Positions 7,377-15,155 of a stretch of 64,000 nucleotides of DNA are shown here, piece by piece (the stretch's first letter is position 1; each line of letters begins with the position of its first letter). A model generated the notes under the pieces. That model saw only the letters and a program-made list of their open reading frames with translations. It was not told the DNA's origin and made no database searches. Both the position numbers and the translations under genes were made by a program. The stretch is from Saccharopolyspora indica (GTDB lineage: Bacteria > Actinomycetota > Actinomycetes > Mycobacteriales > Pseudonocardiaceae): NCBI RefSeq assembly GCF_027853965.1, contig NZ_JAQGLB010000003.1, positions 1-64,000 of the forward strand, given 5' to 3'.

Positions 7377-8780
7377 TCAGCCGGCCGCGGGTCGCCGGCG
7401 GGCGGCCGTGACTGCGAGGACGACGGCGAAGACGATCAGCGAGCTGCAGGGGGCCCAGACCGTCGGTGCGGGAACCCCGTAGAGGGAACCGAAGATCGCA
7501 CCGCCGGTGAGCACCGCGCCGACGGTGCTGGCCACCCAGACCGAGGCCGGGCGGCGGTGCCCCCGCAGTCCGCGAACGGCTCCCAGCGACAGCAGCAGGT
7601 ACACCACCATCAGGGTGAAGCCGCCGAACGTGGTGACCCAGTGGAACGTCGCGAAGTAACCCGGCCCGTCCCCGAACGGCCGCGCGGCGACGTTGGAGAC
7701 CACGATCCAGGCCAGCACGAAGATCGTGACGACACCGATGGCCGCGGCAGGCGTGCCCCGCCGCGCACTCGTCACCGCGAGCCGCTTCGGCAGCCAGCCG
7801 TCCCGGGAGATCGCGCTGATGCCGCGGCTGGCCGAGACCACCACCCCGAGGTAGACGGCGACCATGTCGAGCAGGACGACCAGCTCCAGCACCCGGCGCA
7901 ACGCCACCGAACCGAACCCGTCGCCGGGCCCGCCGAGGAACACCAGCGGGGACTGCCCGCTGCCGATGGCCGCCTGGATCTCGCGCAGGTCGAAGGAGAG
8001 CGCCGCGACCTGGGAGTAGGTCGCGAGCAGGAAGAAGGCGGCCGCGATGACGACCGAGGTGATGACCGCTCGCGGGATGTTGCGGCCCGGGTCCTCGGTC
8101 TCCTCGGCGAGGTTCGCCGCGGCCTCGAACCCGGTGAACAGCAGGACGCCGTACAGCACGCCGAACAGGACACCGCTCCAGCCGTCCGGCGAGGCGGCCG
8201 GGGTGAAGGCCACCGCGCTGTTCGCCGGGCCCGCGTGCACGATCAGGAACACGAAGAACCCGACCAGCACCAGCATCGACACCAGGGCCAGCACCAGCTG
8301 CGCCTTGATCGAGATGTGCACGCCGATGTAGGCGATGGAGACGGCGAGCGTCAGCATCACGACCTGCCAGCACCAGACCGGCAGCAGTCCGGTGCCGAAC
8401 TCGGTGCGCAAGGTGTCGTGCAGGTATCCGCCGATGTACACCCCGAGCGCGGAACCCAGCATGAGCACGCCCAGGTAGTAGACGAGCCCGGTCGCTCCCC
8501 CGATCCGCACGCCGAGCCCGGCGGTGACGTAGCTGTACAGCGATCCCGCGGTGTGGATGCGCTTGGCGAACTGCGCGACGATCCAGCCGAGGGCGAGCAC
8601 GCCCGCGGTGGCCAGCAGCACCGACAGCGGTGCCGCGGCACCGGCCGACTTCCCGGAGGCGCCGTCGACGAGCAGGATCAGCAGGATCGAGGCGGAGAAG
8701 ACCGGACCGAGGAAGCCCACCGACTGGGCGATCGCGTCGACGTACTTCAGCTTCTGCCGGCCAGCGGCCTTTCCGGGCAC
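7377..8780 (-). CDS. APC-family amino acid permease
   Basis: 467 residues with about 12 hydrophobic segments and the APC-superfamily signature FTGFEAAANLAEETEDPGRN near residue 218, plus the N-terminal SVGFLGPVFSAS unwound-helix motif. It should import or exchange an amino acid or polyamine across the cytoplasmic membrane by proton coupling; substrate cannot be told. Transcribed away from the DUF4239 gene's 3' end. The alpha/beta hydrolase lies 142 bases upstream in the same direction, so the two may share a transcript. Confidence 0.9.
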   Translation of the reverse strand: MPGKAAGRQKLKYVDAIAQSVGFLGPVFSASILLILLVDGASGKSAGAAAPLSVLLATAGVLALGWIVAQFAKRIHTAGSLYSYVTAGLGVRIGGATGLVYYLGVLMLGSALGVYIGGYLHDTLRTEFGTGLLPVWCWQVVMLTLAVSIAYIGVHISIKAQLVLALVSMLVLVGFFVFLIVHAGPANSAVAFTPAASPDGWSGVLFGVLYGVLLFTGFEAAANLAEETEDPGRNIPRAVITSVVIAAAFFLLATYSQVAALSFDLREIQAAIGSGQSPLVFLGGPGDGFGSVALRRVLELVVLLDMVAVYLGVVVSASRGISAISRDGWLPKRLAVTSARRGTPAAAIGVVTIFVLAWIVVSNVAARPFGDGPGYFATFHWVTTFGGFTLMVVYLLLSLGAVRGLRGHRRPASVWVASTVGAVLTGGAIFGSLYGVPAPTVWAPCSSLIVFAVVLAVTAARRRPAAG

Positions 8781-8922
8781 GTTCGACTCCTCGCTCGATC
8801 AGGTCCTGGTGACCCGGAGCACGCTAACCGCTGGGCGAGGCGTCGCTGTTGTCCTCGAGTGCACGAAGGTTGTCGAGCAGCGAATCCGGGACCGCGATCG
8901 GCCCCGGATCCGAAGAGGACGT

Positions 8923-9924
8923 TCAGCTCCGACCGGGCACGCCCACCCGCTCCGACAGCGCGGCGAGCGCGGCGAGGTACTCCTTCGCGCGCTCGACGTG
9001 GACGAGGTGGCCGCACGCGATCTCGACCAGTTCCGGGTCGCGGAGCAGCTCCATCGCGCGGTCCTTGTCCGCGCCGTCCATCGCGGCCATCAGGACGTCC
9101 CGCTCGTCGTAGTAGGTGCCGTTGCGCTTGAACCACCAGTTCGTGTGGATCAGCGTGGTCGGGGCCTCGACGGCGGCGAGGGCCGCGGCGGTGTCGAACC
9201 CGTCGTACCAGTGGCCGCTGTCGAAGGCGGTGCCGAACACCGGGTCGTAGTTCACGAGCCCTTCGAAGTAGACGTTCACCAACCAGGGCAGGAAGAAGAT
9301 CCGCAGCGGCCGGCCCGGGTTGTTGTCGATCCACCGCAGCGAGTACCGGACGATGCCGCGGGCGAGCGGCCCGAAGAAGGCGAAGTACTCGCTGTGCTCG
9401 ACGTAGTACCGCTGGAAGCTCTCGGCGGGCTTGGCGCGGAGGTGCTCGACGGCCAGCCGCGGCAGCATGCCGCCGGTCGTGCGCTCGGCCCGCGGTGGGA
9501 TCGAGGAGAACAGCGGCGGATCCTCCAGCAGCAGTCCCCGGACCAGCTCGGGGCGGTTCGCGGCCAGCCACAGCGCCAGCAGAGCACCCGATGAATGCCC
9601 GGACACGACAGCCGGCTCGCGCACCACCACGTCGAGGAACGCCGCGAGCAGCGCGCCGACGTTCGCGTTGGTGTAGTCCTGCGCGCCGAGCCGCCCCGAC
9701 TGACCGTGACCGGCGACGTCGACGGCGTAGACGTGGTAGCGCTGGACCAGCTCGGGGAGGACCTTCGCGTGGTCCTCCCACTGGGAGCCCTGCCCGTGCA
9801 CCAGGACCAGCGGCGGCCCGTTGTCCGGGCCCTCGCCGTAGTTGGTGACGAACCCGTCGATCTCCACACGGCGTTCCGCCATGCGGCCGAGGGCCGCCCG
9901 CCCTCCACTACCGGCCACGAGCAC
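8923..9924 (-). CDS. Alpha/beta hydrolase
   Basis: 333 residues with an alpha/beta-hydrolase fold: oxyanion segment VLVHGQGSQWEDH, nucleophile elbow GHSSG, and a C-terminal GHLVHVERA segment giving the catalytic His. GTG at 9924 is preceded by GGAG; an ATG at 9882 is an alternative without a good ribosome site. Similar in arrangement to C-C hydrolases and haloperoxidase-type enzymes, but substrate is unknown. A direct-repeat operator candidate lies just upstream. The neighbouring permease could import its substrate, which is speculation. Confidence 0.85.
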   Translation of the reverse strand: MLVAGSGGRAALGRMAERRVEIDGFVTNYGEGPDNGPPLVLVHGQGSQWEDHAKVLPELVQRYHVYAVDVAGHGQSGRLGAQDYTNANVGALLAAFLDVVVREPAVVSGHSSGALLALWLAANRPELVRGLLLEDPPLFSSIPPRAERTTGGMLPRLAVEHLRAKPAESFQRYYVEHSEYFAFFGPLARGIVRYSLRWIDNNPGRPLRIFFLPWLVNVYFEGLVNYDPVFGTAFDSGHWYDGFDTAAALAAVEAPTTLIHTNWWFKRNGTYYDERDVLMAAMDGADKDRAMELLRDPELVEIACGHLVHVERAKEYLAALAALSERVGVPGRS

Positions 9925-9942
9925 TCTCCCTAGCTCCGAGAA

Positions 9943-9959
9943 GTATAACTTGTATAACT
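9943..9959. promoter_or_regulatory. Direct repeat upstream of the hydrolase gene (operator candidate)
   Basis: GTATAACT occurs at 9943-9950 and again at 9952-9959, nine bases apart, 19 bases before the GTG start. Read on the minus strand it gives two TTATAC cores that also resemble -10 boxes. An AT-rich island in a GC-rich region at this position suggests a promoter with a regulator site. Confidence 0.45.
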
Positions 9960-9969
9960 AATCCTACTT

Positions 9970-10107
9970 CTAGCCGATTCCGACGGCGGCGTCAGGGTCC
10001 AGGCCCTCGGCGGCTGCGGGGAAGACGACGCCGAGCACGTGTTCGTGACAGCCCTCGGGATTCGGCCCGCGGCTCGGCCAGCGGTTGCCGGGTGCGAGCC
10101 GATCGCC
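9970..10107 (-). pseudogene. Possible 3' gene remnant
   Basis: A minus-strand frame of about 45 codons ending at the stop at 9970-9972 has the G/C third-position bias of real genes and reads GPNPEGCHEHVLGVVF near its middle, but it is closed upstream by a stop and has no start. It may be the tail of a decayed gene. I do not recognise the family. Confidence 0.2.
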
Positions 10108-10461
10108 TCATGATCGAAAACTGTTGCCGGGCAATGATCATCCGGCGATTCCGGATACGCGGGGTGGCGCCTTCCGGACAGAATCGGGTTCGGTCTAGTC
10201 CATTCGTGGTTTTCGCTTGACCTGTCGTCCCGAGATCACAACACTCGGCGTCGCGCACCGAGCTCAGCGCGAGCGCTGCCGGGCAGGGGGCCCGGGCTCG
10301 GCTCATCGCGTGCAAGAGCGCAGGGCCGCAACGGTTCTGCACCGCACTGGGGGAGGATGGATCCGCACCCCGTTCGTGCGCGCGGGCTGCCGCGTCCACA
10401 AACGCGCGTCCCTTCCCCTTGATGCCGCATGCGTTCAGGCATCCTTAGGGATTGGAGGGGC
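10108..10461. other. Intergenic region upstream of the CIS operon
   Basis: No convincing gene. TTGACC at 10217-10222 with AACACT 17 bases later is a weak sigma-70-type promoter candidate; the rest shows nothing definite. GGAGGGGC immediately precedes the first CIS start codon at 10462. The promoter of the whole 28-kb operon should be here. Confidence 0.35.
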
Positions 10462-12306
10462 ATGCCGACGATCACGACCTATCCAGGTGTCTACGTCGAG
10501 GAGATCCCCAGCAGCGCGCGCACCATCACCACCGTCACCACCTCGGTGACCGCGTTCGTGGGACACACCAAGCGAGGACCGCTCAACACCCCGGTCCGCA
10601 TCACCAGCTTCGCCGATTTCGAGCACCACTTCGGCGGGCTGACGCCCAACAGCGCAGTCGGTTACGCCGTGCACCAGTTCTTCGGCAACGGCGGGCGCAT
10701 CGCGGTCATCGTGCGCGCCGCCAAACGCGGTTCCGGCGAGGCGGCCTGCGTGCAGCTCCCGGACGAGCAGGACGGCGACTGCCCGGTGCTGGCGGTGCGC
10801 GCGAAAGAGCCCGGCGTGTGGGGCAACGGGCTGCACGTCACCGTGGACTACAACACCTCGACACCCGACGAGACCTTCAACCTGCAGGTCTCCGACGTCA
10901 AGAACCGGGCGCGGGAGGTGTTCACCGGGCTGTCGATGGACCGCGGCCACGGCCGGTTCGTCGAGACCGTGGTCAACTCCGGCTCCTCGCTGATCCACGC
11001 CGAGGCTCTCGACGAGGGCCGTCCGGCCGCTTCCGGCACCGTGTCCGGGGAGTTCGACGGCGAGTTCCCCGACCTGGCCGTCGAACTGACCGTCTGCATC
11101 GGCGACGTCGAGCGCGATTTCACGCTGCACGACCCGGATCAGGACGGCGAAGCGCCGACCACGCTGGTCGAGCTGGCGCTGCTGCTGGAGCGCAAGCTGC
11201 GCGCGCTGCCGGACGCCCCGGGCAAGCGGGCGTTCGCCGGTGCGGAGGTCGTTCCCTTCGGCAACCGCCTGCAGATCATCGCCGGTTCCACCGATCCCGC
11301 CGACGAGGTGCGCTTCAGCGGGGACTGCGCGGGTGATCTCGGCCTCGACGAGAAGGTCAACCCGCCGGTCTTCGCGCTGTGCGGTGGCGCGGACGGCGAT
11401 CCGCCGGGGCCGCGCGACCTCATCGGCTCCGAAGCGGCCAAGACCGGGATCCAGGCGCTGCGCGACGTGCACGACGTCAACCTCCTCGCGCTGCCGGAGC
11501 TCTCCGACTACGAGTCCACTGAGGACGCTGTCGCGGTGATCGCCGCCGCCGACCGGCTGTGCCGGGAGCGCCGGATCTTCCAGCTGGTGGACGCCCCGTC
11601 CGCGTGGGGCGGCGTGGACTCGGTCCGGGCCGGGATCTCGGCGTTCGAGCCGGTGCGCAGCGATCACGCGGGCCTGTTCTACCCGCACCTGCAGGCGGCC
11701 GACCCGCTGACCGGGCGGCTGCGCGCCTACCCGCCGTGCGGGGCCGTCGCCGGGATCATCGCGCGGACCGACGGAGAGCGCGGGGTGTGGAAGGCTCCGG
11801 CGGGCACCGAGGCGAAAGTGCGCGGTGTGCAGTCGCTTTCGGTGCAGCTCTCGGACCGGGAGAACGGGCTGCTCAACCCGCTCGGGGTGAACTGCCTGCG
11901 GACGTTCCCGGTGGTCGGGCCGCTGGTGTGGGGTTCGCGGACGCTGGCCGGGGCGGACTCGGCCGACAGCGAGTGGAAGTACCTGCCGGTGCGGCGGCTG
12001 GCGCTGCACGTGGAGGAGAGCCTGCGGCGCGGGCTGCAGTGGGTGGTGTTCGAGCCGAACGACGACCAGCTGTGGCAGCAGATCCGGCTCAGCGCCTCCG
12101 GGTACCTGCACACGTTGTTCCGGCAGGGCGCGTTCCGGGGCCGGACGCCGCGCGAGGCGTACTTCGTCAAGTGCGACTCCGAGACCACCACCGAGGCCGA
12201 CACCGAGCGCGGCGTGGTCAACGTCGTGGTCGGGATCGCTCCGGTCAAACCTGCCGAATTCGTGATCGTGACGATCCAGCAGCTCACCGGTCAACCGGAG
12301 GTGTGA
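10462..12306 (+). CDS. CIS contractile sheath protein (Afp2/Pvc2-like tail sheath)
   Basis: 614 residues. The N-terminus PTITTYPGVYVEEIPSSA and the segment VTAFVGHTKRGP are hallmarks of tail sheath proteins of contractile injection systems. The C-terminal conserved domain includes RRLALHVEESLRRGLQWVVF and ends near AEFVIVTIQQLTG. Residues about 110-300 form a variable outer insertion. Subunits stack around the inner tube and contract to drive it. Only one sheath gene is present, whereas Afp/PVC have three. ATG 10462 follows GGAGGGG. First gene of the operon; the tube gene begins two bases after its stop. Confidence 0.95.
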   Translation: MPTITTYPGVYVEEIPSSARTITTVTTSVTAFVGHTKRGPLNTPVRITSFADFEHHFGGLTPNSAVGYAVHQFFGNGGRIAVIVRAAKRGSGEAACVQLPDEQDGDCPVLAVRAKEPGVWGNGLHVTVDYNTSTPDETFNLQVSDVKNRAREVFTGLSMDRGHGRFVETVVNSGSSLIHAEALDEGRPAASGTVSGEFDGEFPDLAVELTVCIGDVERDFTLHDPDQDGEAPTTLVELALLLERKLRALPDAPGKRAFAGAEVVPFGNRLQIIAGSTDPADEVRFSGDCAGDLGLDEKVNPPVFALCGGADGDPPGPRDLIGSEAAKTGIQALRDVHDVNLLALPELSDYESTEDAVAVIAAADRLCRERRIFQLVDAPSAWGGVDSVRAGISAFEPVRSDHAGLFYPHLQAADPLTGRLRAYPPCGAVAGIIARTDGERGVWKAPAGTEAKVRGVQSLSVQLSDRENGLLNPLGVNCLRTFPVVGPLVWGSRTLAGADSADSEWKYLPVRRLALHVEESLRRGLQWVVFEPNDDQLWQQIRLSASGYLHTLFRQGAFRGRTPREAYFVKCDSETTTEADTERGVVNVVVGIAPVKPAEFVIVTIQQLTGQPEV

Positions 12307-12308
12307 GC

Positions 12309-12833
12309 ATGGCCGAGTTCCAGATCAACGCGCACCGCTTCGACCCGTACAAGAACTTCAAGTTCCTGGTGCTGTGGGACGGCCGGACGGTCGCCGGGAT
12401 CAGCAAGATCAGCCCGCTGAAGCGCACCACCGAGGTGGTCAAGCACCGGCACGGCGGCGATCCGAGCTCGCCGCGCAAGGCGCCGGGGCGCTCGGAGTTC
12501 GAGGGCATCACGCTGGAGCGCGGTGTCACGCACGACCCGGAGTTCGACCGCTGGGCGAACAAGGTGTGGCAGGTCGGCGCCGGGCTGGGCGCGGAGGTGT
12601 CGCTGGCCGACTTCCGCAAGGACATCGTCATCCAGGTCCTCAACGAGGCCGGTCAGGTCGCGGTGTCGCACAAGCTCTACCGGACCTGGCCCAGCGAGTA
12701 CCAGGTGCTGGGCGAGATGGACGCCAACGCCAACGCGGTGGCCATCCAGAGCCTGAAGCTCGAGTGCGAGGGCTGGGAACGAGATTACGAGGTGGCCGAA
12801 CCGGTCGAGCCGGCCTTCACCAACCCGGCCTGA
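12309..12833 (+). CDS. CIS inner tube protein (Afp1/5-like, gp19-like)
   Basis: 174 residues matching the conserved phage-tail tube family: start AEFQINAHRFDPYKNFKF, the TTEVVKHRHGGDPSS loop, the GVTHDPEFDRWANKVW segment and C-terminal ALECEGWERD-like end (LKLECEGWERDYEV). It polymerises into the rigid tube inside the sheath. A single tube paralogue is present, so it probably builds both the main tube and the baseplate-proximal rings, though the CIS_tube protein at 24745 may cover the latter. Confidence 0.95.
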   Translation: MAEFQINAHRFDPYKNFKFLVLWDGRTVAGISKISPLKRTTEVVKHRHGGDPSSPRKAPGRSEFEGITLERGVTHDPEFDRWANKVWQVGAGLGAEVSLADFRKDIVIQVLNEAGQVAVSHKLYRTWPSEYQVLGEMDANANAVAIQSLKLECEGWERDYEVAEPVEPAFTNPA

Positions 12834-12834
12834 G

Positions 12835-13563
12835 ATGGTCACCACGGAGCCCGGGCAGCTCCTGGCGGTCTGGGAAGCCGGTCTGCCGCTGCACCACGGG
12901 GGCCGCGCGCTGCTGCTGCACCGCGCGGCCCGGCCGGGGTCGGCCGACGAGGAGTTGCGCTCGTCGCCGGTCGGTGCGCGGGCGGCGGATCTGCTCCTGC
13001 TGCGCAGGGCGCTGTTCGGGGAGCGGCTGCAGGTGCTCGTCGAGTGCTCGGCCTGCGCGGAGGCGATGGAGTTCGACCTGGACGTCGACGGGCTCGCCGA
13101 GCACCCGTCCGAACGCGAGCTCCAGGTGAGCGAGGACGGCTACCTGGTGGAGTTCAGGCTGCCCACGGTGGCCGACCTGGAGGTGGCCGCGGCCGGTGGA
13201 ACCGCCGAGGAGCGCCGGCTGCGGTTGCTCTCGCGCTGCACGCTCTCCGCGGTGCACGACGGGGAGCCGGTCGGGTGCGAGGTGCTGCCGGAGCGGGTGC
13301 AGCGGCGGATGGCCGAGCTCGCCGAGCAAGCCGACCCGGCGGCGGAGCTGACCTTGAGCGTGTCGTGCCCGGAGTGCGGGCACACCACGCCGAGCGCCCT
13401 GGACATCGCCACGTACCTGTGGTCGGAGCTGGACGCCTGGGCCCGCGACGTGCTGCTGGACGTGCACCTGCTGGCCTCCGCCTACGGGTGGACCGAGCCG
13501 TCGATCCTGGCGCTCAGCCCGCTTCGGCGCCGCTACTACCTGGAGTTGTGCGCTGATGCCTGA
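12835..13563 (+). CDS. T4-type baseplate hub assembly chaperone-like protein
   Basis: 242 residues resembling the protein usually found right after sheath and tube in CIS and related tail clusters and annotated as T4-family baseplate hub assembly chaperone. Visible features: two Cys-x-x-Cys pairs (VECSACAEAM about residue 65 and SCPECGHTT about residue 180) that could bind one zinc ion, and the end TEPSILALSPLRRRYYLELC, which is typical. It likely helps assemble the hub or baseplate rather than being a major structural part. Starts one base after the tube stop. Confidence 0.75.
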   Translation: MVTTEPGQLLAVWEAGLPLHHGGRALLLHRAARPGSADEELRSSPVGARAADLLLLRRALFGERLQVLVECSACAEAMEFDLDVDGLAEHPSERELQVSEDGYLVEFRLPTVADLEVAAAGGTAEERRLRLLSRCTLSAVHDGEPVGCEVLPERVQRRMAELAEQADPAAELTLSVSCPECGHTTPSALDIATYLWSELDAWARDVLLDVHLLASAYGWTEPSILALSPLRRRYYLELCADA

Positions 13564-14209
13564 CCACTTCGACCGCCTCCTGGCCCCGACGACCCGCGCA
13601 GTGCTGCGCCCCCGCCTCCCAGGCCCCTTCGAACGGATCGACGCGCTGCGCACCGACCCGCAGGAGCAAGCCGAAACCCTCCTCCCGCCCGCAGCGGCAC
13701 CGACCCCGGCGCCGCCCGCTGAACTGCTGCGGGTGGAACGCGAGGTGCACACCACCGACCGAATCACCTTCGTGCACACCGAACAACCACCACCAGAGCC
13801 TCCCCGACCAGCCACACCGGCCCGGACCGCAGTTCCACAGGCACCCGCTCCCCCATCTGCGGAACGGATCCTGATCCCCGGAGAACCGGCGAAACCCCAG
13901 CAACCACAACGAACCGAGCCCGAGCAACAAGCACCGCAGCCGAGCACTCCCGGCGTATTGCGGGTCGCGGCTGCCCCGCTCCCGTCCGAGCAGCCGCGCA
14001 CCCGCCTCACCTCCGCGGCAGCCCGAGCAAGTGCCCGCACCTCCCGCCAACCCGCCCCGCAACGTTCGGAACCAGTGATCCAGGTGGAGATCGGACGCCT
14101 GGAGGTCAACGCGGCACGCCCCCAGCAAAGCACCCAGCCGCAACGCCATCAGCGCCAAGCCCCGGTGGTGACTCTCACCGACTACCTCAGTGAGCGAGCG
14201 AAGTCATGA
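13556..14209 (+). CDS. Pro-rich CIS cluster protein of unknown function
   Basis: 217 residues, mostly disordered Pro/Ala/Gln-rich sequence from residue 45 to 170, then a short conserved-looking C-terminus: VIQVEIGRLEVNAARP followed by VVTLTDYLSERAKS. Proteins at this locus in other CIS clusters share this end pattern (a short beta-strand plus an LxDYL box) with a variable linker; I recall no assigned function. The ATG overlaps the previous stop by eight bases, implying translational coupling. Confidence 0.7.
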   Translation: MPDHFDRLLAPTTRAVLRPRLPGPFERIDALRTDPQEQAETLLPPAAAPTPAPPAELLRVEREVHTTDRITFVHTEQPPPEPPRPATPARTAVPQAPAPPSAERILIPGEPAKPQQPQRTEPEQQAPQPSTPGVLRVAAAPLPSEQPRTRLTSAAARASARTSRQPAPQRSEPVIQVEIGRLEVNAARPQQSTQPQRHQRQAPVVTLTDYLSERAKS

Positions 14210-14349
14210 GCACCCTCATCGCAACGCAAGTGCTCCCCAACGCGACCTCAGGGGACCGTGACGCAACCCAGCCACAAGAAACCCCGGAACGCGAGATAGC
14301 TCAGGACGCCACCACCACTGAAAAATTCCGGGGAGGCGGGGGAGCATGA
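14206..14349 (+). CDS. 47-codon ORF coupled to both neighbours, containing a dispersed repeat
   Basis: ATGA at its start overlaps the previous stop, and its own stop GCATGA overlaps the next gene's ATG, so it fits exactly into the operon's coupling pattern. It encodes SGDRDATQPQETPERE, and the same reading frame of a repeat copy at 62926-62978 gives SGDRDATQPQETPKRK. The repeat is intergenic elsewhere, so the ORF may be a by-product of repeat insertion that had to stay open to keep ribosomes moving. Downstream GGGGAGGCGGGGG would serve the next gene. Confidence 0.4.
   Translation: MSTLIATQVLPNATSGDRDATQPQETPEREIAQDATTTEKFRGGGGA
14245..14297. repeat. Dispersed repeat, copy 1
   Basis: 53 bases with 50 identical to 62926-62978, in the same orientation. 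Weaker similarity continues about 50 bases further. It begins ACCTCAGGGGACCGTGACGC. A subsequence CTCCCCAACGCGAC lies just before this copy and just after the other, suggesting a modular repeat. Confidence 0.9.
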
Positions 14350-15155
14350 GCAATGGGCTCGCCATCGCCACTGTTACGCAGGCTCTCGCGCTGCTGATCG
14401 AGAACAACCTGCGGCCCGAGATCGACATGGCGGTCTCCGTGGAGACCCGCAAGCCACCGGCCGACCCGCCGACCGATCCGACGATCACCGTGTTCCTCTA
14501 CCAGGTCGCGCCGAACCCGTCGATGCGCAACACCGACCTGCCGAGCCGGGCGCCGGACGGCCGGTTGCGGGCCCGGCCGACCGCGGCGCTGGACCTCAAC
14601 TACCTGATCAGCGCGTACGGCGAGGAGACCGAGCTGGTCGGGCAGCGGCTGATCGGGTGCGTGGTGCGCACGCTGCAGGAGATCCCGGTGCTGCCCGCCG
14701 AGCTCATCGAGCAGGCCGCCGAGAAGCCCCACCTGGTCGGCAGCGATCTGGCCGGGTCGGCTCAGAAGGTGCGGTTCACGCCGATCCAGATGGACGTCGA
14801 CGAGACCTCGAAGCTCTGGGGGATGCTGCACCAGACGCCCTACACGGTGTCGGTGACCTACCAGGGTTCGCTGGTGTTCATCGAGGGCCGGGAGCAGCCG
14901 GAACCCGCCAAGCCGGTCGAGCAGCTCAACACCACCGTCGAAGTCATCCCGCCCGACGTCCCAGCGCCGGAACCCGGTGGATCGGAACCCGCGAGGTCCG
15001 AATCCGCCGAACCCACATCCGCGGAGCCGGAGCCCACCGAGCCCACCCCGAAGCCGCGGCGGACCCGCACCACGTCGACGCAGCGGAAGACCGCCCCACG
15101 AAAGTCCACATCGGATTCCGATCCGGAGGCTGGTAGGCGAGGGGGGTCCGGATGA
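14346..15155 (+). CDS. DUF4255/Pvc16-type tail terminator protein
   Basis: 269 residues. Residues 1-180 match the DUF4255 (Pvc16 N-terminal) family: GLAIATVTQALALLIENNL, TVFLYQVAPNPSMRNTDLP, ALDLNYLISAYGEE and PIQMDVDETSKLWG. In Afp/PVC particles this protein caps the sheath-tube end distal to the baseplate. Residues 190-269 are an extra Pro/Glu/Thr- then Arg/Lys-rich disordered tail. The ATG overlaps the preceding stop; the last four bases overlap the ATPase gene. Confidence 0.93.
   Translation: MSNGLAIATVTQALALLIENNLRPEIDMAVSVETRKPPADPPTDPTITVFLYQVAPNPSMRNTDLPSRAPDGRLRARPTAALDLNYLISAYGEETELVGQRLIGCVVRTLQEIPVLPAELIEQAAEKPHLVGSDLAGSAQKVRFTPIQMDVDETSKLWGMLHQTPYTVSVTYQGSLVFIEGREQPEPAKPVEQLNTTVEVIPPDVPAPEPGGSEPARSESAEPTSAEPEPTEPTPKPRRTRTTSTQRKTAPRKSTSDSDPEAGRRGGSG

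Noticed and set aside
10435..12294. Long minus-strand open frame opposite the sheath gene
   Set aside because: It mirrors the sheath gene and has no domain and no ribosome site. Such antisense frames are expected from high-GC codon use. The sheath motifs on the plus strand are clear.
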